From assembly GCA_032821775.1 (NCBI GenBank), contig JAVLRN010000006.1, forward strand, positions 558,001 to 622,000: a DNA stretch of 64,000 nucleotides, given 5' to 3'. Position numbers and translations under genes: made by a program. The notes under the pieces are model-generated. The model was not told the origin of the DNA and did not search any database. It worked only from the letters and a program-made list of their open reading frames with translations. Below are positions 21,584 through 33,155 of this stretch, piece after piece. Numbering within the stretch: position 1 is the stretch's first letter; every line of letters begins with the position of its first letter. Origin of the DNA: Sanguinoderma infundibulare (taxonomy: Eukaryota; Basidiomycota; Agaricomycetes; Polyporales; Polyporaceae).

Positions 21584-22947
21584 CTAGATCATAGGGCTCC
21601 CATGAGGAAAATCAATATAGGGCATGTCCGCATATTCAATGAACCCCGTTGGACCGAACGCAGTGTAAGTGCTGCAAAATATGAGCATGAGGCGTAAGCA
21701 GCAAAGTCATCGTTTTATAATATAACAGGACTCACTTGTACGGATAGGGCATCGCGATGGCCCTCTTGTGCAAAGCCGGGAGGTCGCGCTCGATCCACTC
21801 CGAGAGCTGATCAAACTTCTTCCGCAGGGTCTCGTTCTGCTCCGGGAAGAACGCGGTGAGTTCGACAGCTTGGAGCGAGGAGAACGTCTCTTTCTTGAGG
21901 ACGTCGTCGAGCATGTTGAGGCCGATCCTGAAGCGCTCGTCGTCCTCGCGGACGTAGAACTCGGGGAAACAGCACAGGTGGAGACGATGGATGCGGCGGA
22001 CAGACGTGAAGAGGTCGAGGATGGTGGCGACATCGTGCCACCTCGTGTGCCAATTGAAGTCGGCGTAGAGGCGAAGGATTCCGATGTCTGTCAACCGCGA
22101 AAGGGCTTCGGTGACCTGCGCAACATGAGCTTCGGGGTATGTGGTCAGCAGGCTTCAGTATGTGAGATATGAGAGAGGGGGGCTTACCAGGAGTGCGTAG
22201 ATGCTCCCGTACATCTTCGTTTGATATCGTCAATTCCGATAGAGTGGGCCCGCCTATTATCTGGAGGCCTGCAACAGCGTTACAATCTTGGAGAAAGAGG
22301 TTGCTGAGGGTGTGTTTGGTCGGTGTATGGGAGAGCCAGCTGAAGATATCCTCGATCGTCGAAAACATGGTATGGGAGGTGACAGAGAGGTCAGTAAGGG
22401 ATGGTCGTGATGGAGAGCTTGACGAAGCCATTTTTGGCTCATCGGAAACCAGAGATTTGTCCCACCTGACCATCGACATTATCAAGGAGGCAAGGCGTGG
22501 AAGGGCGACAAGGATGTCCTGAAGGTCACGGCAAGACGAAAAGGAACAACATTCGAGGTCCAATATTCGCAGGGATTGAAATCCGCTCATGGCGGCGGGG
22601 AGGACGGGTTCGTGCACAGGTAAATGGACCAGGCGTAAGCGGCGGAGATTCGGTAAGCGTCCTGAGGATTCTAGGAGCACTGAGGTGCCGCCTTGGCAGT
22701 CTAGTGACATAGTGCGTATCGAGTTGAGCCAGGGGGACATGCGGTTTGAACGAAGGAAGTTGGCGAGGAAGAATTCCAGGGGTCGATCGAAGAGCAAGTA
22801 AATCCTCCGGAAGAGGTATACTCTGCTGTGGTACACCCAGTCCTTGCAGACTAGCGCACAAGCGTGCAACGCCTGCCAGTCACTGGAGAGTAAGCCGATG
22901 ATCTCTCCGATAAGCTCTGGAGGTAGCGTACGAGCGTTCACCGACAT
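21584..22947 (-). CDS. F-box/LRR protein, 413 aa
   Basis: Three exons (22947-22188, 22129-21736, 21671-21584) give 413 aa. The F-box is at residues 8-49 (LPPELIGEIIGLL, then ACALVCKDWVYHSR), followed by irregular leucine-rich repeats (LPNLRRLRLVHLP, FQSLRILDLECC, LTDLSVTSHTMF, LSELTISNED). The second exon uses acceptor ccgaag, because the later gcgcag leaves the frame. The last exon adds 29 residues ending MPYIDFPHGSPMI. F-box proteins recruit substrates to SCF ubiquitin ligases through Skp1; the substrate here is unknown. The start is the first ATG downstream of an in-frame leader without ATG. The family is repeated at 26126-28113 and as relics elsewhere in the window. Confidence 0.82.
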
Positions 22948-24187
22948 TGGTGCTGAAGTGAGTTGCAAGGGAGTGGAAGTGATTGACAGCCCGCCGGGGG
23001 ACTTGCGAGGAGCTGCAGACGGAAGAAAAGTGATTCAGACTTAGGGGTGGTTCGACTCATAGCTACTAGTCAGCCTGAGCATCCGCCCTCTCGGAGCCGG
23101 AAACGAGTCTTGCGCACTACATTGAGCTCGCTAGCCAGGAACGGCGGGTCGGAATGTGAGCTGGAGCCGGAAGGCTGATCCAAGTTGGAGGAATGATTGG
23201 GCGGAAACTCCGGAACAAATCCGGCCCATAGCGGTCAACAATCGGCGCTTAACATCTTTGCACCAAAACATGTCCTCGCGGCACTATCTCCATCTCGCCG
23301 TTGCGTACATCAAGTTTGCAGACGGCGTTCGACGTTGAGGGGAGTACCTACTGCCAGCTACAGTTTGTCGGTGACCATGCGGCTATTTGCAAAAGAGAAG
23401 GTGTTCCCGCCACCACCACGTCGATTTCGGAAACATGTAGCGGCGCTGTTTTACATCATGGATGTCGCTTTCTACAAAGTCATACCAATAGGCAAGTCAC
23501 TCGCAATGCCTCCTCCTCGACGTTTTAGGCCGAGTGAGGTTAATGTATGACGTGACTAGCGGTTTATTTCTGCCTATCTCCACCGCATGACGATGCGGCT
23601 CTCGAACGCGTGCGAAGACCTACCTCTCTCCTTCAGGTGAAGTGTTCTTCACAGGCAGAAACCGGCACCGCTGTTCGGCTTGAACTTGGTAAGCATGAGA
23701 ACTCCACGTCACTTAGCTGTGCAATAACCCCGTCTGGCGAAACTTACTGTTTCTGTCATCCTCCCACCGCGCCTCACCACCAGGTTGTGCAACATGAGCT
23801 CTCTAGCCGACTGTTTCCGATTTTCGCGGGCCTTCGGAACACAGGGTTTGCGCCGCATGTGTAAGCTGTTGCATCGCCATCAATTTCATTGTACCGGTTT
23901 TCAACCGTGCTGACAATCATAACTACAAATTTGAAAGTCATCAGAAGCTATCACACCACCGCCGGAACTGCAGACTTTTTCGGAAGTGGAGTTATATTTA
24001 AGGATGCCTCAGTGCTCCGACTCTACAGTTCCCCGTCTTTTTCAGTCTTGCATTCTCGTTAAAAACCTTCAGTACGCCCCACATTAGCACTTAATCCCCA
24101 CCCAAAGGTCAGTCATCGACGTGTCTCTTCTGGTGGAGTATCGTGCAGACAACCGCTCTATAATTCATAGTCTTACACCTAGCACAG
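22948..24187. other. intergenic between divergent genes
   Basis: Promoter region for the F-box gene (minus) and the secreted propeller gene (plus). Overlapping short frames at 23156-23864 have no domain. Apart from the TATA-like site listed separately nothing is recognised. Confidence 0.55.
23993..24000 (+). promoter_or_regulatory. TATA-like element upstream of the secreted propeller gene
   Basis: TATATTTA followed by AAGG lies about 190 nt upstream of ATG 24188. Distance and sequence fit a TATA box with a moderately long 5' leader. Confidence 0.35.
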
Positions 24188-25833
24188 ATGAAGTTCTCAG
24201 CTCCCTCCCTCGTCTACGCGTTCTCGGCTGCGACACTTGTCTCGGCGACCGCTATAAACCAGCTCCAAGTCACCATGCTGACTAAGGCGTCGGCACGCTC
24301 TCCCGACGGGGCGGTATACTGTGAGTGCTTGTCTAGTTTTTTTTTAGCGTGGGAGGGCTCACTTGTCACGATGCAGTCATCACGAACGGGCCAGAGGAGA
24401 ACATGGTGATTACTGCGAGCATCAACGTCGACGGCACCTTGGTACTTACATTTCTCCATCTTCCCTCTTTCACATACAACAACTTACACTCGGATGTAGC
24501 GGCTCGATAGGGCGGTACCTACGGGCGGACGTGGCCTCCACGGAGTCACCGCGAATGGAAATACAGGCCCAGATGGTCTGTTCTCACAAGGCTCCGTTCA
24601 GGTTTCCGCCAAGAATAGGCTCCTTGCCACGGTTAACGTGGGTGTCCATTGTGTTGCGTCACGGCGTATACCTGAACATCACGTCATGCAGCCCGCCTCG
24701 AACACGGTTTCCTTATTCGCCATCGACCCGCGCAAGCCCACGCACATCACCAGCCTCGGTTATCCCGTCTCGTCCGAGGGCGAGTTCCCGATATCAGTGG
24801 CCTTCAACAGCGACGGCAGCCGTCTCTGCGTGCTTAACGGCGGTGCTGTCAACGGCGTGAAGTATGTTTCATCATGCGCCACCGGAGCTCATTTGTTTGA
24901 CATGGGTGTTTGTAGTTGCTTCTCCGTCAACACGAACACCGGCTTGACAGGGGCCCCCAACACCCTCCGCTATTTCAACTTCAACCAGACGACCCCGCCG
25001 AATGGACCGCCCGGCACTCTCTCCCAAATCACCTTCTCGGCCAACGACAGCAAGCTGATCGCTTCTTACAAGGGCTCCAACAGCCCGGGTTTCGTCGCAT
25101 CGTGGGACGTCCAGCAGGACGGCTCGCTTTCGAAAGACTACGAGAAGATCACCATCGACGGTGCGATGCTCCCATTCTCGCTGACACACATACCTGGGCA
25201 AGACGCGTTCCTCCTCACGGACCCTGGCATCGGCTTCGACATCCTCGACTTGAGCGGCAAGGGGCGATCCCAGGCAGTGAACGTCACCGGGAACGGCGCG
25301 ACATGCTGGTCGGCCCCGAGCAACAAGACGGGTAATTACTACACGATCGACGTCGTCGCGAACACCATCCGTGAGGTGCAGATCGACGGGAACTTGAAGC
25401 CCGTCGTCGTCGCGGTATGTCTACTTGCTTTGCAGGGTGCCATTGTGCCCCGTGCTCATGGAAGTGTCATGTGCAGTCTTACACCGTCGCGAACGGCACT
25501 TCGCCTATTGATTCCGAGACCGCTACCGTCCGGGGCAATGAGTAAGTCAATCCTAACTGCTGCTCGAAGTTATTAACTTAGTATTACTCTACGCTCCCCC
25601 ACAGCTTCCTCTACGTCCTTGGTGCCGGGTCTGGAGTAATCGACGTGTTCTCTCTCGACGGCCCGGCGAAGGCCAAGCAGATCGCTAGTGTAGATGTCAT
25701 TGGCACCGCTCGCGCTGCAGGTATCGCCCTCAGTAAGCCCTTCGATGTTCATCTCCGCATTTTAGTAAATGCTAATGAGTGAAATGCAGCGCCGGGAAAC
25801 TTCCAAGGTATGGCGACGTACGTCCGCAAGTAA
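24188..25833 (+). CDS. secreted beta-propeller protein (3-carboxymuconate cyclase-like/lactonase fold), 413 aa
   Basis: Eight exons (24188-24320, 24377-24441, 24500-24637, 24692-24861, 24916-25414, 25477-25541, 25605-25732, 25790-25833) give 413 aa. A signal peptide is clear (MKFSAPSLVYAFSAATLVSA). The body has repeated blade-like units: NTVSLFAIDPRKPTHI, ISVAFNSDGSRLCVLNGG, SCFSVNTNTGLTG, ISQITFSANDSKLIASYKG and NFLYVLGAGSGVIDVF, the pattern of seven-bladed lactonase-type propellers that basidiomycete annotations call 3-carboxymuconate cyclase. No catalytic residue assignment is attempted. Several N-glycosylation sequons agree with secretion. The short last exon ends GNFQGMATYVRK. Intracellular beta-ketoadipate pathway activity is unlikely with a signal peptide; a cell-wall or extracellular role is inference. 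Confidence 0.85.
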
Positions 25834-26125
25834 GCTGCGCAATCAATACCTCGCGGGCTCCTCCTCCCGATTACTTCTTATATTTAATTTTCTGTTGCCT
25901 CGCATGATAGCCATTCCTTCCTACAATATTCCTTTCACTATCCGTGTGGGTGGTGTGCCTCTTGTAGCTTTCGATGAGGGTATCTGGCCGTTTTACGTGT
26001 TGCTCTCGAGGGCGTGTGAACTCCCACGTTTCGCCTCAAAACGCGGCAGGGTCGGGGTGACAGCTCTTCTTGAACCTAACCTTGTCTCCATCGATTGTGA
26101 TTGTCTTCCACCTCCTCAGGCTACA

Positions 26126-28113
26126 ATGGAACACGGTCCAAAGGCCAAAATCGACATCGTCAGTTACGTCGCGGAAGTGACGTCTTGGCTCGACGAGCTG
26201 AAGAGAGGTGGTTTGCATGCATGGTAAGCGAAGAAGCTGCTATTCGAAGGCATTTCGTTGACGCCAAATTTGCAGCGAGTCCAAAACCACAGAGGTGAGG
26301 CCCGTCGTATTGTACATTTCCATATGCACCCGAGGGACTGAGACATTTGTAGCTGCAAGCCCTCTCAAGGGCACTCACGGAGGCCTCAGCACTGGCCAAG
26401 GAATTGCTGAACCTCTCCGCACCAGTCAATCGGATCCCCCCCGAGACCCTCAGCTACATCTTCACCCTCGTACCGGCAGGCTTCCCACCTGGACCTCTCG
26501 CTGGCTGTGGAGGACCTCCTGAGTGCTGGGGTCCTTTCGCATTGGGACCAACTGAAGAGATTATCCCCATTACGGCGGTTTGCCGCCTGTGGCGAGATAT
26601 CGCACTCCACTGTTCCGCGCTTTGGTCCACTCTCGATATCTGGGCAAAACCCGGGTATCTCCGTTCTCGATTCATCCCTGGTCATCGTCCCCCCAACTCA
26701 GAATACATTCCTGAACATCTCTATGGTCCAGGGATCCCAGTCAACGTTCATGTCGACTTTCGAAGCCCCCATAGCGACCTCACTGGAATTGGGAACTGGC
26801 CCGGAGCAGATATTCAGCGCACTTGTGACATTTGGAACGTCATCTCTCGAAACAGTAACCACATGCAGGAGCTCCACGTTTCAATCGGTGACGCCAATCA
26901 CTGGCCCTGGGTCCCGCCGGCGTTGGGCCTAGGATGGTCAGCACCGAAACTCCTGCGATGCTTCTTGTACGCCTACAACAACATCGTCCCCGCGCGCACA
27001 GAGATGTTCTGGGGCCATGCGCCTAACCTGCAAACCCTTGTCCTGCATGTCGCGAACGTCCTTCCGCTCAATTCCTTCCCTGTCCTCACCCACCTCAGTT
27101 TATATGTGTCTATCGCATCCCGCGGACTGAGTTACAACGACTATCGGGAATTTCTGCGTGGATGCCCCAACATCCGGGTATTGCACCTCTGCATTCACCG
27201 GCTCACCGGCAGTTTGGCGAGTGTTGAATTGTCTTTAGAACGGCCGGTTGCCGACAACGTCATTCTTTCGCGCCTCCGGAGGTTCTCCATCCATTCAGAC
27301 CCCCATTCCGTCCTTGCCTCGAACGTCGTCATCTTTCTCCTCGAAGACATCGTCTTTCCGAGCAGCTGCATGGTCCATATCGACTCCCTGGCCACCGAAT
27401 ACCTCCCTACTCTCACCCCGACCCTCCAAACCGCCGGGAGATTCGAAGGCCCATTGCACATGTGCATCGGATACCCACACCACGCATCCGCTTTCGCGCG
27501 AGACGGTGTCAGCGCCGTCTTGTTTCGCTTTGCGCATCCGGAGCGGACAACCCTAGCAGGCATCTCGGTCAGCGTCGTCATCCAACATCCACCGGAGACA
27601 CAGGACGTGTTCGAGGGCTATGTCGCAACGGTACTTGCTTTACCTCCCCAGTTCACGTCCTGTGTACGTGCGCTATGGGTCTTGGGGGACCTTTTGCCGC
27701 CCCTCGTCCACTTCCCCAATCTGGAGACCATTGCAACCTACTGTGGAAGCTCTATCGAGCGACGCCTCATCGAGACTCTGCAAAACCCGTTTGACGGACC
27801 TTCCTCGTGTCCCAACCTTCATTCCCTAGTCCTCGGCGGGACATTCCCTGATACCACCATGCTTGCGGACCTCCTTCTCACCGCAACGAAGAGGAAAAAA
27901 GCCGGCTTTCCCTTCCGACACGTGGTGCTGAAGCGGGATCCCATGCGTGTTCAGTCTCAGGAGTGGTGGACATACGTTTCCGACGCTCAGAAGGTAGTTG
28001 AAGAAGTCGTACTCACGTCCGATGGATCCTTTCCGGAGGATATAGCACGGAGTTGGCACCAATTTAGAGGGGAATTGGACGATGTCGGCATATGGTGGAA
28101 CATGCGTATGTAG
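26126..28113 (+). CDS. F-box/LRR-like protein, 625 aa
   Basis: Three exons (26126-26223, 26276-26294, 26353-28113) give 625 aa; exon 2 is only 19 nt. The N-terminus is a short coiled coil (LQALSRALTEASALAKELLN), then the F-box (NRIPPETLSYIFTLVP, then ITAVCRLWRDIALHCSALW), the usual plan of agaricomycete F-box proteins with an N-terminal helix. The rest is irregular LRR sequence (NLQTLVLHVANVLPLNSFP, LTHLSLYVSIAS, NIRVLHLCIHRL, FPNLETIATYCGS). The start ATG is supported by the inverted pseudogene copy at 43850-45036, where the same first exon and 5' flank are preserved. An SCF substrate-adapter role is inferred from the family. Confidence 0.85.
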
Positions 28114-28239
28114 TGGCGGGTTGGGAGCCGAGTCATCGCGGAGCGCCGCTTGCGGTTGGTGAGTTCGATCGGCATGTCCATTGTGCTCTGTGAGTGATAG
28201 CAACTGATTACGGTTTGACGCAGTAGAGGAAGATCTATG

Positions 28240-28700
28240 TCGAAGAATGACAATCAAAATTGAGATGTAGCGGTCAAGCCAACGTCGTCTGCGTATGTTA
28301 CATTGAATCAGCAATGAAATGGCATGTTGAATGTCCTCTGCGACGAACCTGAAGCATCGGGACGCCCAATCCGCGAGACGTGCACACAGCTGCGAGCATG
28401 CATTCGCAGGATCCATGTCCAGATGTCGATGATTATGTCCTCGCACGGCTATTCCTTCCATTCGGACGGATCGGCGAACCACACGCTCCGTACTAGAAAG
28501 TTTTTCAACCCGTAGAACGTATTCTGCACGAGCACAGCATCCAGCAGCTCCAAACCGTCAAGATAAACATTCCTTCCTTTGTCATCGTCAATGTGCTCCC
28601 CAGGTTTATTGAGGTTCTTCGCGATGCCGAAGCGATGACGCCGTGGATGACAACGGAGGGTCTGGAGCATACGAGCAACAAGCCCCCATTCCCGCGGCTG
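28240..28700 (-). pseudogene. decayed LRR (F-box family) fragment
   Basis: On the minus strand this stretch reads LDAVLVQNTFYGLKNFLV then a stop after FADPSEWKE, and continues in the same frame, past the stop, as CEDIIIDIWTWILRMHAR. It aligns with the plus-strand fragment at 31590-32260 through about 350 nt, including sequence past the coding part (...taacatac.ca.acgac.ttg..cttgac.gctacatctc). Stops and missing 5' parts make it non-functional. Likely origin is an F-box/LRR gene. Confidence 0.65.
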
Positions 28701-29162
28701 GGAATTCTACGTTAACCTGCAAATCCTGCCAGGTGGTGAACCCTGAGAGCAGGGGGAGAACTCCTGCGGGTGAAAAGAGTTAGACGAGGTCACTACTATC
28801 GGCCAAAGGTATTGACGGTACTTGCCGTGTACGTTAAACACAGGGATAATTAATCGTGAGGACGGAAGAGACTCGAGTGACAGGTGGTAAGTGGCAGAGA
28901 CTGGCATCATTCAATGCATGGGCAACCGTTCAAGACTGGGGATGGACGAACGCAATGGGCTGTGGACGCGCCGTTCAATGTTCAAGGTCGAAGTATTAAA
29001 ACCGGAGTACAGGGAAGGCGTGACGCGACGAAGGTGAACCTCCGGCTTTAAAAGCCGTAGCCGAAATCGACCTCGATGACACCGCCTGCCGCCAATCTGC
29101 CGTTGTACGCGTGCAACTCGCATGCCAAAACCACGCCAACGCAAAGACTATGAGCAACGCAC
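28701..29162. other. intergenic
   Basis: No supported gene. It contains the 3' flank of TRM82 (minus) and upstream sequence of the decayed LRR fragment. Confidence 0.5.
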
Positions 29163-31313
29163 TCACGACGCATCCATTTCGATATCGTCCTCCGCCTGTA
29201 CATCTCGTCTTTCCCCGTCAAGTTGCCCTCCCGCGCCTTCTCCACCCTTCCCACTCTCGCTCTCCGACCGCGACCTCTTCACCTCCCTCCCTTCCCCCTC
29301 CGCCGCAGGCTCAGAGCCCTCGCGGTTTGCATGCTTCGCCAGCTCCTCGCGCTCCTGGATCTTCGCGAGCAGCGCCTTCTTCTTCTTGAGCCGCCCGAGC
29401 TCGCGCTGCGTGAGCTGCTTACCGTCCGCCTCTGGATCCAACGCGGCGGCTTCTGAAAGCGTGTCGCGAAAGAGCGCGTCATGCTCGGGGTCGACGTTCT
29501 TGGGCATGGAGGACAGGTCCGAGTAAAGGTCGAGCGCTTTGAGGTTGGCAGGGGTTGCTGTTCGGCGCGCGGGTACGATGTTGAGACAAGAATGCGCTCG
29601 GGCGGGACGAGATGACTTACCGGGCACGAGGTATTTTGAGTTGAGCGCGGTGAGGAGGGGAGAGTCCGTTGCGGACTCGGAAAGCTACCATGATCGAGTT
29701 AGCTGAGCTGCATGCGATGAAAACAGGAAAAGACGCACAGAGCTACCGTGCCAAGACAGCAGTCGAACGAACCGCGGAGTCTCTGACTGCGTTCCAGCCC
29801 ACTCCGCATCAAGGAGAGTCCATACAGCACCGTCTGGCCCGACGGTGAAGTCGACTACGGGCACGGGGAACTCGACCACAAGTACGGGCGACGAAGACGA
29901 CATGCCCTCCTCAGGGAACCGTGTATAGAACAGCGCGGAGGCACTGACGCACATCAGTAACCGGTCACTTGGCAAGACAGGAAGGAGCTCACCCAACGAC
30001 ACTGAAGACGATGAACCGCCCATGCTCACCGCGGTCAACGGAGCGAATCTTGTGCACCACAAAGACGAGCACCGTCTCCTCCAGGCCTGACGCAACAGCA
30101 CTAGCCTGACCATTCTCTTCGTCCGCCCCGGTCTCGGCCGTAGGCTGACCTCCCTGCTCATCAGCAGGAGTACAGGACGCATCCCGCTCCTCCTCGACAT
30201 CCGCACTCTCCTTCCCCTTCCCCTTGCCTTTGCCGCGAGCCCTTTTCCCCCGCCCCTTCCCTTTCCGAACTTCACTCCCTTCACCTTCTTCTCCCTCTCC
30301 GTCGCCGTCGTTCCACCCACGCTTTCTCTTCGGCACCCTAACCTTGATGTACGGCTCCGCGACATCAAAGACAGGAATGTCGGCGAGGCGTTTGCCTGAC
30401 ATCCAGTCCCAGACCTTCAGCATCGGATCGCCGCCCCCAGAAATGAGAGTTGACGGCTGGAACAAAGGGATGTGGAGGGCGGATACGAATCTACCGGCAG
30501 TCAATCCATAGGCTGGTGAATGCGAAGGGGAGGAACGCACTTTTCGTGCCCAAGGCAGTATCGCTCGATATTGTGGCCCTGAGGATACCAGCTCACGCGA
30601 ATGTGCTCGTCGCGGTCGGCGGTGATGATGTACCGCTCGTCGGATGTGAGGAGGAAGGTCGTGAGGAGGGATGCGTGGCCAAGGACGAGCGTCCCGTTTG
30701 AGGGGTTTTCATGGGCAGTGAGCGAACCGCGTTTTGACGCGCCGGGGGCAGAGGAGGATGTTTCGGAGACAGGTTCAGGATGGAGAGGATAGCTACAGTC
30801 GCGTTGGGCGGAGTGGGCAGGGGACGCGACGAAGAGTTGTAACGTACCTGAAGACATCACCGAACTTGTCGCTGATGACGACCGTCTGACCATCGCGGCT
30901 GAAGCTAACCTCTGTAGGCTTCTTTGGCAGCTCCCTTACACACAAAGCAAGGTGAGCGGAGATTTACCCAAGATCATAGTGCATAGTACCTCTCATTCAA
31001 AAGCTCGAGGGTCTCCGTCATCGTCCAAATTTTCAGCCTCTTATCATCTCCCGTGGTCGCGACATGCGTGGAATCGGTGTTCACGGCAACACACCGGATG
31101 GGTCCCGACTTTGAAAGTGAGGCTTGGAGATCATCTCCCAGCTGTGATGTAGATCGAGCGAGCTCGCCGTTCCTAGCTCGGATGACCTCAGTTTGCTGAA
31201 TGAAAGAGCAAAGAAATGGCGCACTGAGAGTTGAGAAAATACAAGTGGTTCCCAGAGACGACAAGCGTCTTGTCGGGACCAACGACCAGATGTGAGTACG
31301 GCAACGACGACAT
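29163..31313 (-). CDS. TRM82: tRNA (guanine-N7)-methyltransferase non-catalytic WD40 subunit Trm82 (WDR4)
   Basis: Exons 30934-30848, 30792-30541, 30490-29993, 29943-29739, 29684-29621 and 29557-29163 are certain; a long upstream exon ends at 30990. WD40 blades are visible: SGPIRCVAVNTDSTHVATTGDDKRLKIW, ELPKKPTEVSFSRDGQTVVISDKFGDVF, YIITADRDEHIRVSWYP, LGHEKFVSAL and STLISGGGDPMLKVWDW. The DKFGDVF and SDRDEHI-type blocks are hallmarks of Trm82, which stabilises Trm8 for m7G46 formation in tRNA. An insertion of Lys/Arg/Gly/Glu repeats sits near the middle, and the tail is a charged helix (LTQRELGRLKKKKALLAKI). The ATG at 31313 begins a convincing first blade (LVVGPDKTLVVSGNHLYF), but the frame must shift before TEVIRARNGELARS, so the first junction is unresolved (see findings). 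Confidence 0.85.
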
Positions 31314-31406
31314 GCGAGTGCAGGGAATCCAGTCCACCACAAAACCACTGTCAAACCAAACGCTCAAAACATCTTTATATAAAATAAAATACAAATCAGT
31401 ACGTGT

Positions 31407-31488
31407 TCTCTGTTAGTATATCGGATAGTACACGCGCCTGTCACTTTCCTGATCGCGCGAAAGCGGGGTTCGACTCCCCGACAGAGAG
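31407..31488 (+). tRNA. trnD(GTC): tRNA-Asp(GTC) with a 10-nt intron
   Basis: Full cloverleaf identical in stems to the copy at 5381-5463: acceptor TCTCTGT/ACAGAGA, anticodon stem CGCGC/GCGCG, anticodon GTC, T-arm CGGGG-TTCGACT-CCCCG and discriminator G. The intron after position 37 is 10 nt and differs in sequence from the 11-nt intron of the other copy. A TTTTT terminator lies at 31509-31513. It starts 94 nt from the TRM82 start codon, in divergent orientation. Confidence 0.88.
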
Positions 31489-31589
31489 TAACAGGGGCCA
31501 TAAGATTGTTTTTGATTGCCATCCCAAGCTTCTCAACACCATCAACAGCTTTCATTTCTCCAGGCGATGTGCAAAGAAGCACTCGTCAT

Positions 31590-32260
31590 TTGTGAGTGTT
31601 GACCATGATCAGATGCAGTCCGGACTGTTCGACACTGCGCGTCTTATGCTTAATCGCACCGTCCGCAAGTTGGCTGAGGCTGCGAGAAGCTATTCTTCAC
31701 AACGTGTCCCTCCCTGCTTCCCTTGCGTCCGTCAACAAGATCAGGATATGTATGGCGTGTGAATACGAGCTTGTTCTTTCCGAAGAGCTCGATGCCCAGA
31801 CATGGTCCCGCTTTTTATACGAGTTCTCGGGGTACATGCACGACCTGGCGACGATTAACCTGCGTACCGTGGCGTCTCCGGTACTTGGCTGCAAACTCGT
31901 TCGTACCTGGCTCTCAACGACGTTGGATTCTATGCTGGAGCGGAACACGTTCGACGGGTTGGAAGGCGTGCCGACGTCTTTCCTCGTGAGGAACTTGTGG
32001 TTCTCCGAATGTCAGGGATTGCCCTGCGAGAACATAGTCGTCGACATCCGGACAAGGATCCCGCGAATGCAGGCTCGCGCCGGGTGTGTGCGTGTTTCGC
32101 GGATGGGCCCCACTGTGCTTGAGGTTCGTGGCCCCAAAGACAGTGTTGAAATGTGCCATCCATCCGGTAACATACACATACGATGTTAGCTTGACGGCTA
32201 CATCTCTAAATTTTGATCGTCGTTCACGAGAAGTCATATATCTTCCCCTACTCCAACTTG
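31590..32260 (+). pseudogene. LRR (F-box family) gene fragment, probably non-functional
   Basis: An open frame (about 31752-32189 usable) encodes F-box-family LRR sequence: LSEELDAQTWSRFLYEFSG, LDSMLERNTFDGLEGV, FLVRNLWFSECQGLPCENIVV. The N-terminal F-box is absent, and the upstream part changes frame around 31700. It is paralogous to the minus-strand relic at 28240-28700, and its FLYEFSG block recalls FFHEFSG in the relic at 51370-52270. Transcription cannot be judged. Confidence 0.6.
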
Positions 32261-33155
32261 AAGCCGTAATTAGCCGTCATGACTCACAGCCGCGGAGCAC
32301 ACAAGCAGAATGAACTCACCACCCCTCTGCGCGCGATCATCCCCACCGTCTGCTACATTCGCATGCGCCACCATGCGTCGACGTCGTCCAATTCCCCTCT
32401 GAATTGGTTCCAACTTGGCATGTTGGCCGGAAGGGTTTCATAGGGTTCGAGAATGATTTCAACCACCTTCGCAGCCCTGGCAACATATGTCCACCACTAA
32501 ATCCACATTACCACGGGTTCTATTCTCCCTAGGTCGCCCTCCATGCTTCCCCTCAACGTCCATGCACCGCCTCGACCTCCCTTTCGTCTACCTGGAAAGC
32601 TTAAATCCGGGTAGTCCAGATACAGGCGTACACACCTCCTGCGGTTACAGTGCCGCCATGCATTTAGATGTTTAGCAACGACGAACGCGATGGCGGCGAA
32701 GGTGGATTCGTGGCACGCGACAATCGTCCCGCAAGCACTGAGAGGCGGTGAAGGTGTCGATTTCTGACCGAATTGGAGGAGTCCCCTTCCTCGTCATTGC
32801 AAGGCAAGTGTGTATTACGTTCTATGCGAATCGTCAATCTAACCTCACAGCGGCCCCACAGACATACTGGTCTTCACCTGCCATCGGCTGTTTGTTTGTA
32901 TATAGGGATGAAGGTCAGCATGCAACACGCTCCAGTCGCCGGCCTGACCTCGCAGCCGCACAGACATGCTCTTCCTGCTGTTTTCTTCTGCGGGTTTGTG
33001 GATGTGACCGGAGTTCGATGTGGTGAGCAGGCTCCTGAGACTCTTGACTCATGGGATTCCCCTTCAGCGCCACAGGCTGGAGGGGAAAAATAATTAACTT
33101 GCAGATTCCTCTAGGAAGCAGATCGCAGTGGCCCATCCCCCGAAAGCGCAGACGC
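32261..33155. other. intergenic with an imperfect direct repeat
   Basis: No supported gene. Apart from the repeat at 32831-33004 (separate entry) only short shadow frames are seen. Confidence 0.5.
32831..33004 (+). repeat. imperfect direct repeat, two units of about 70-80 nt
   Basis: Unit 1 (about 32831-32910) and unit 2 (about 32936-33004) share the order of blocks t.acctc.cagc.gc.cacagacat.ct, tcttc..ctg.., ctgttt and gtttgt...gatg. They are clearly diverged. No target duplication or coding content is seen. Confidence 0.4.

Noticed and set aside
24188..25833. Cytosolic 3-carboxymuconate cyclase of the beta-ketoadipate pathway
   Set aside because: A clear signal peptide and sequons argue for a secreted propeller; only the fold label is retained.
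29685..30368. 227-aa Arg/Lys/Gly-rich minus-strand frame
   Set aside because: Shadow of the charged insertion of TRM82 in a different frame.
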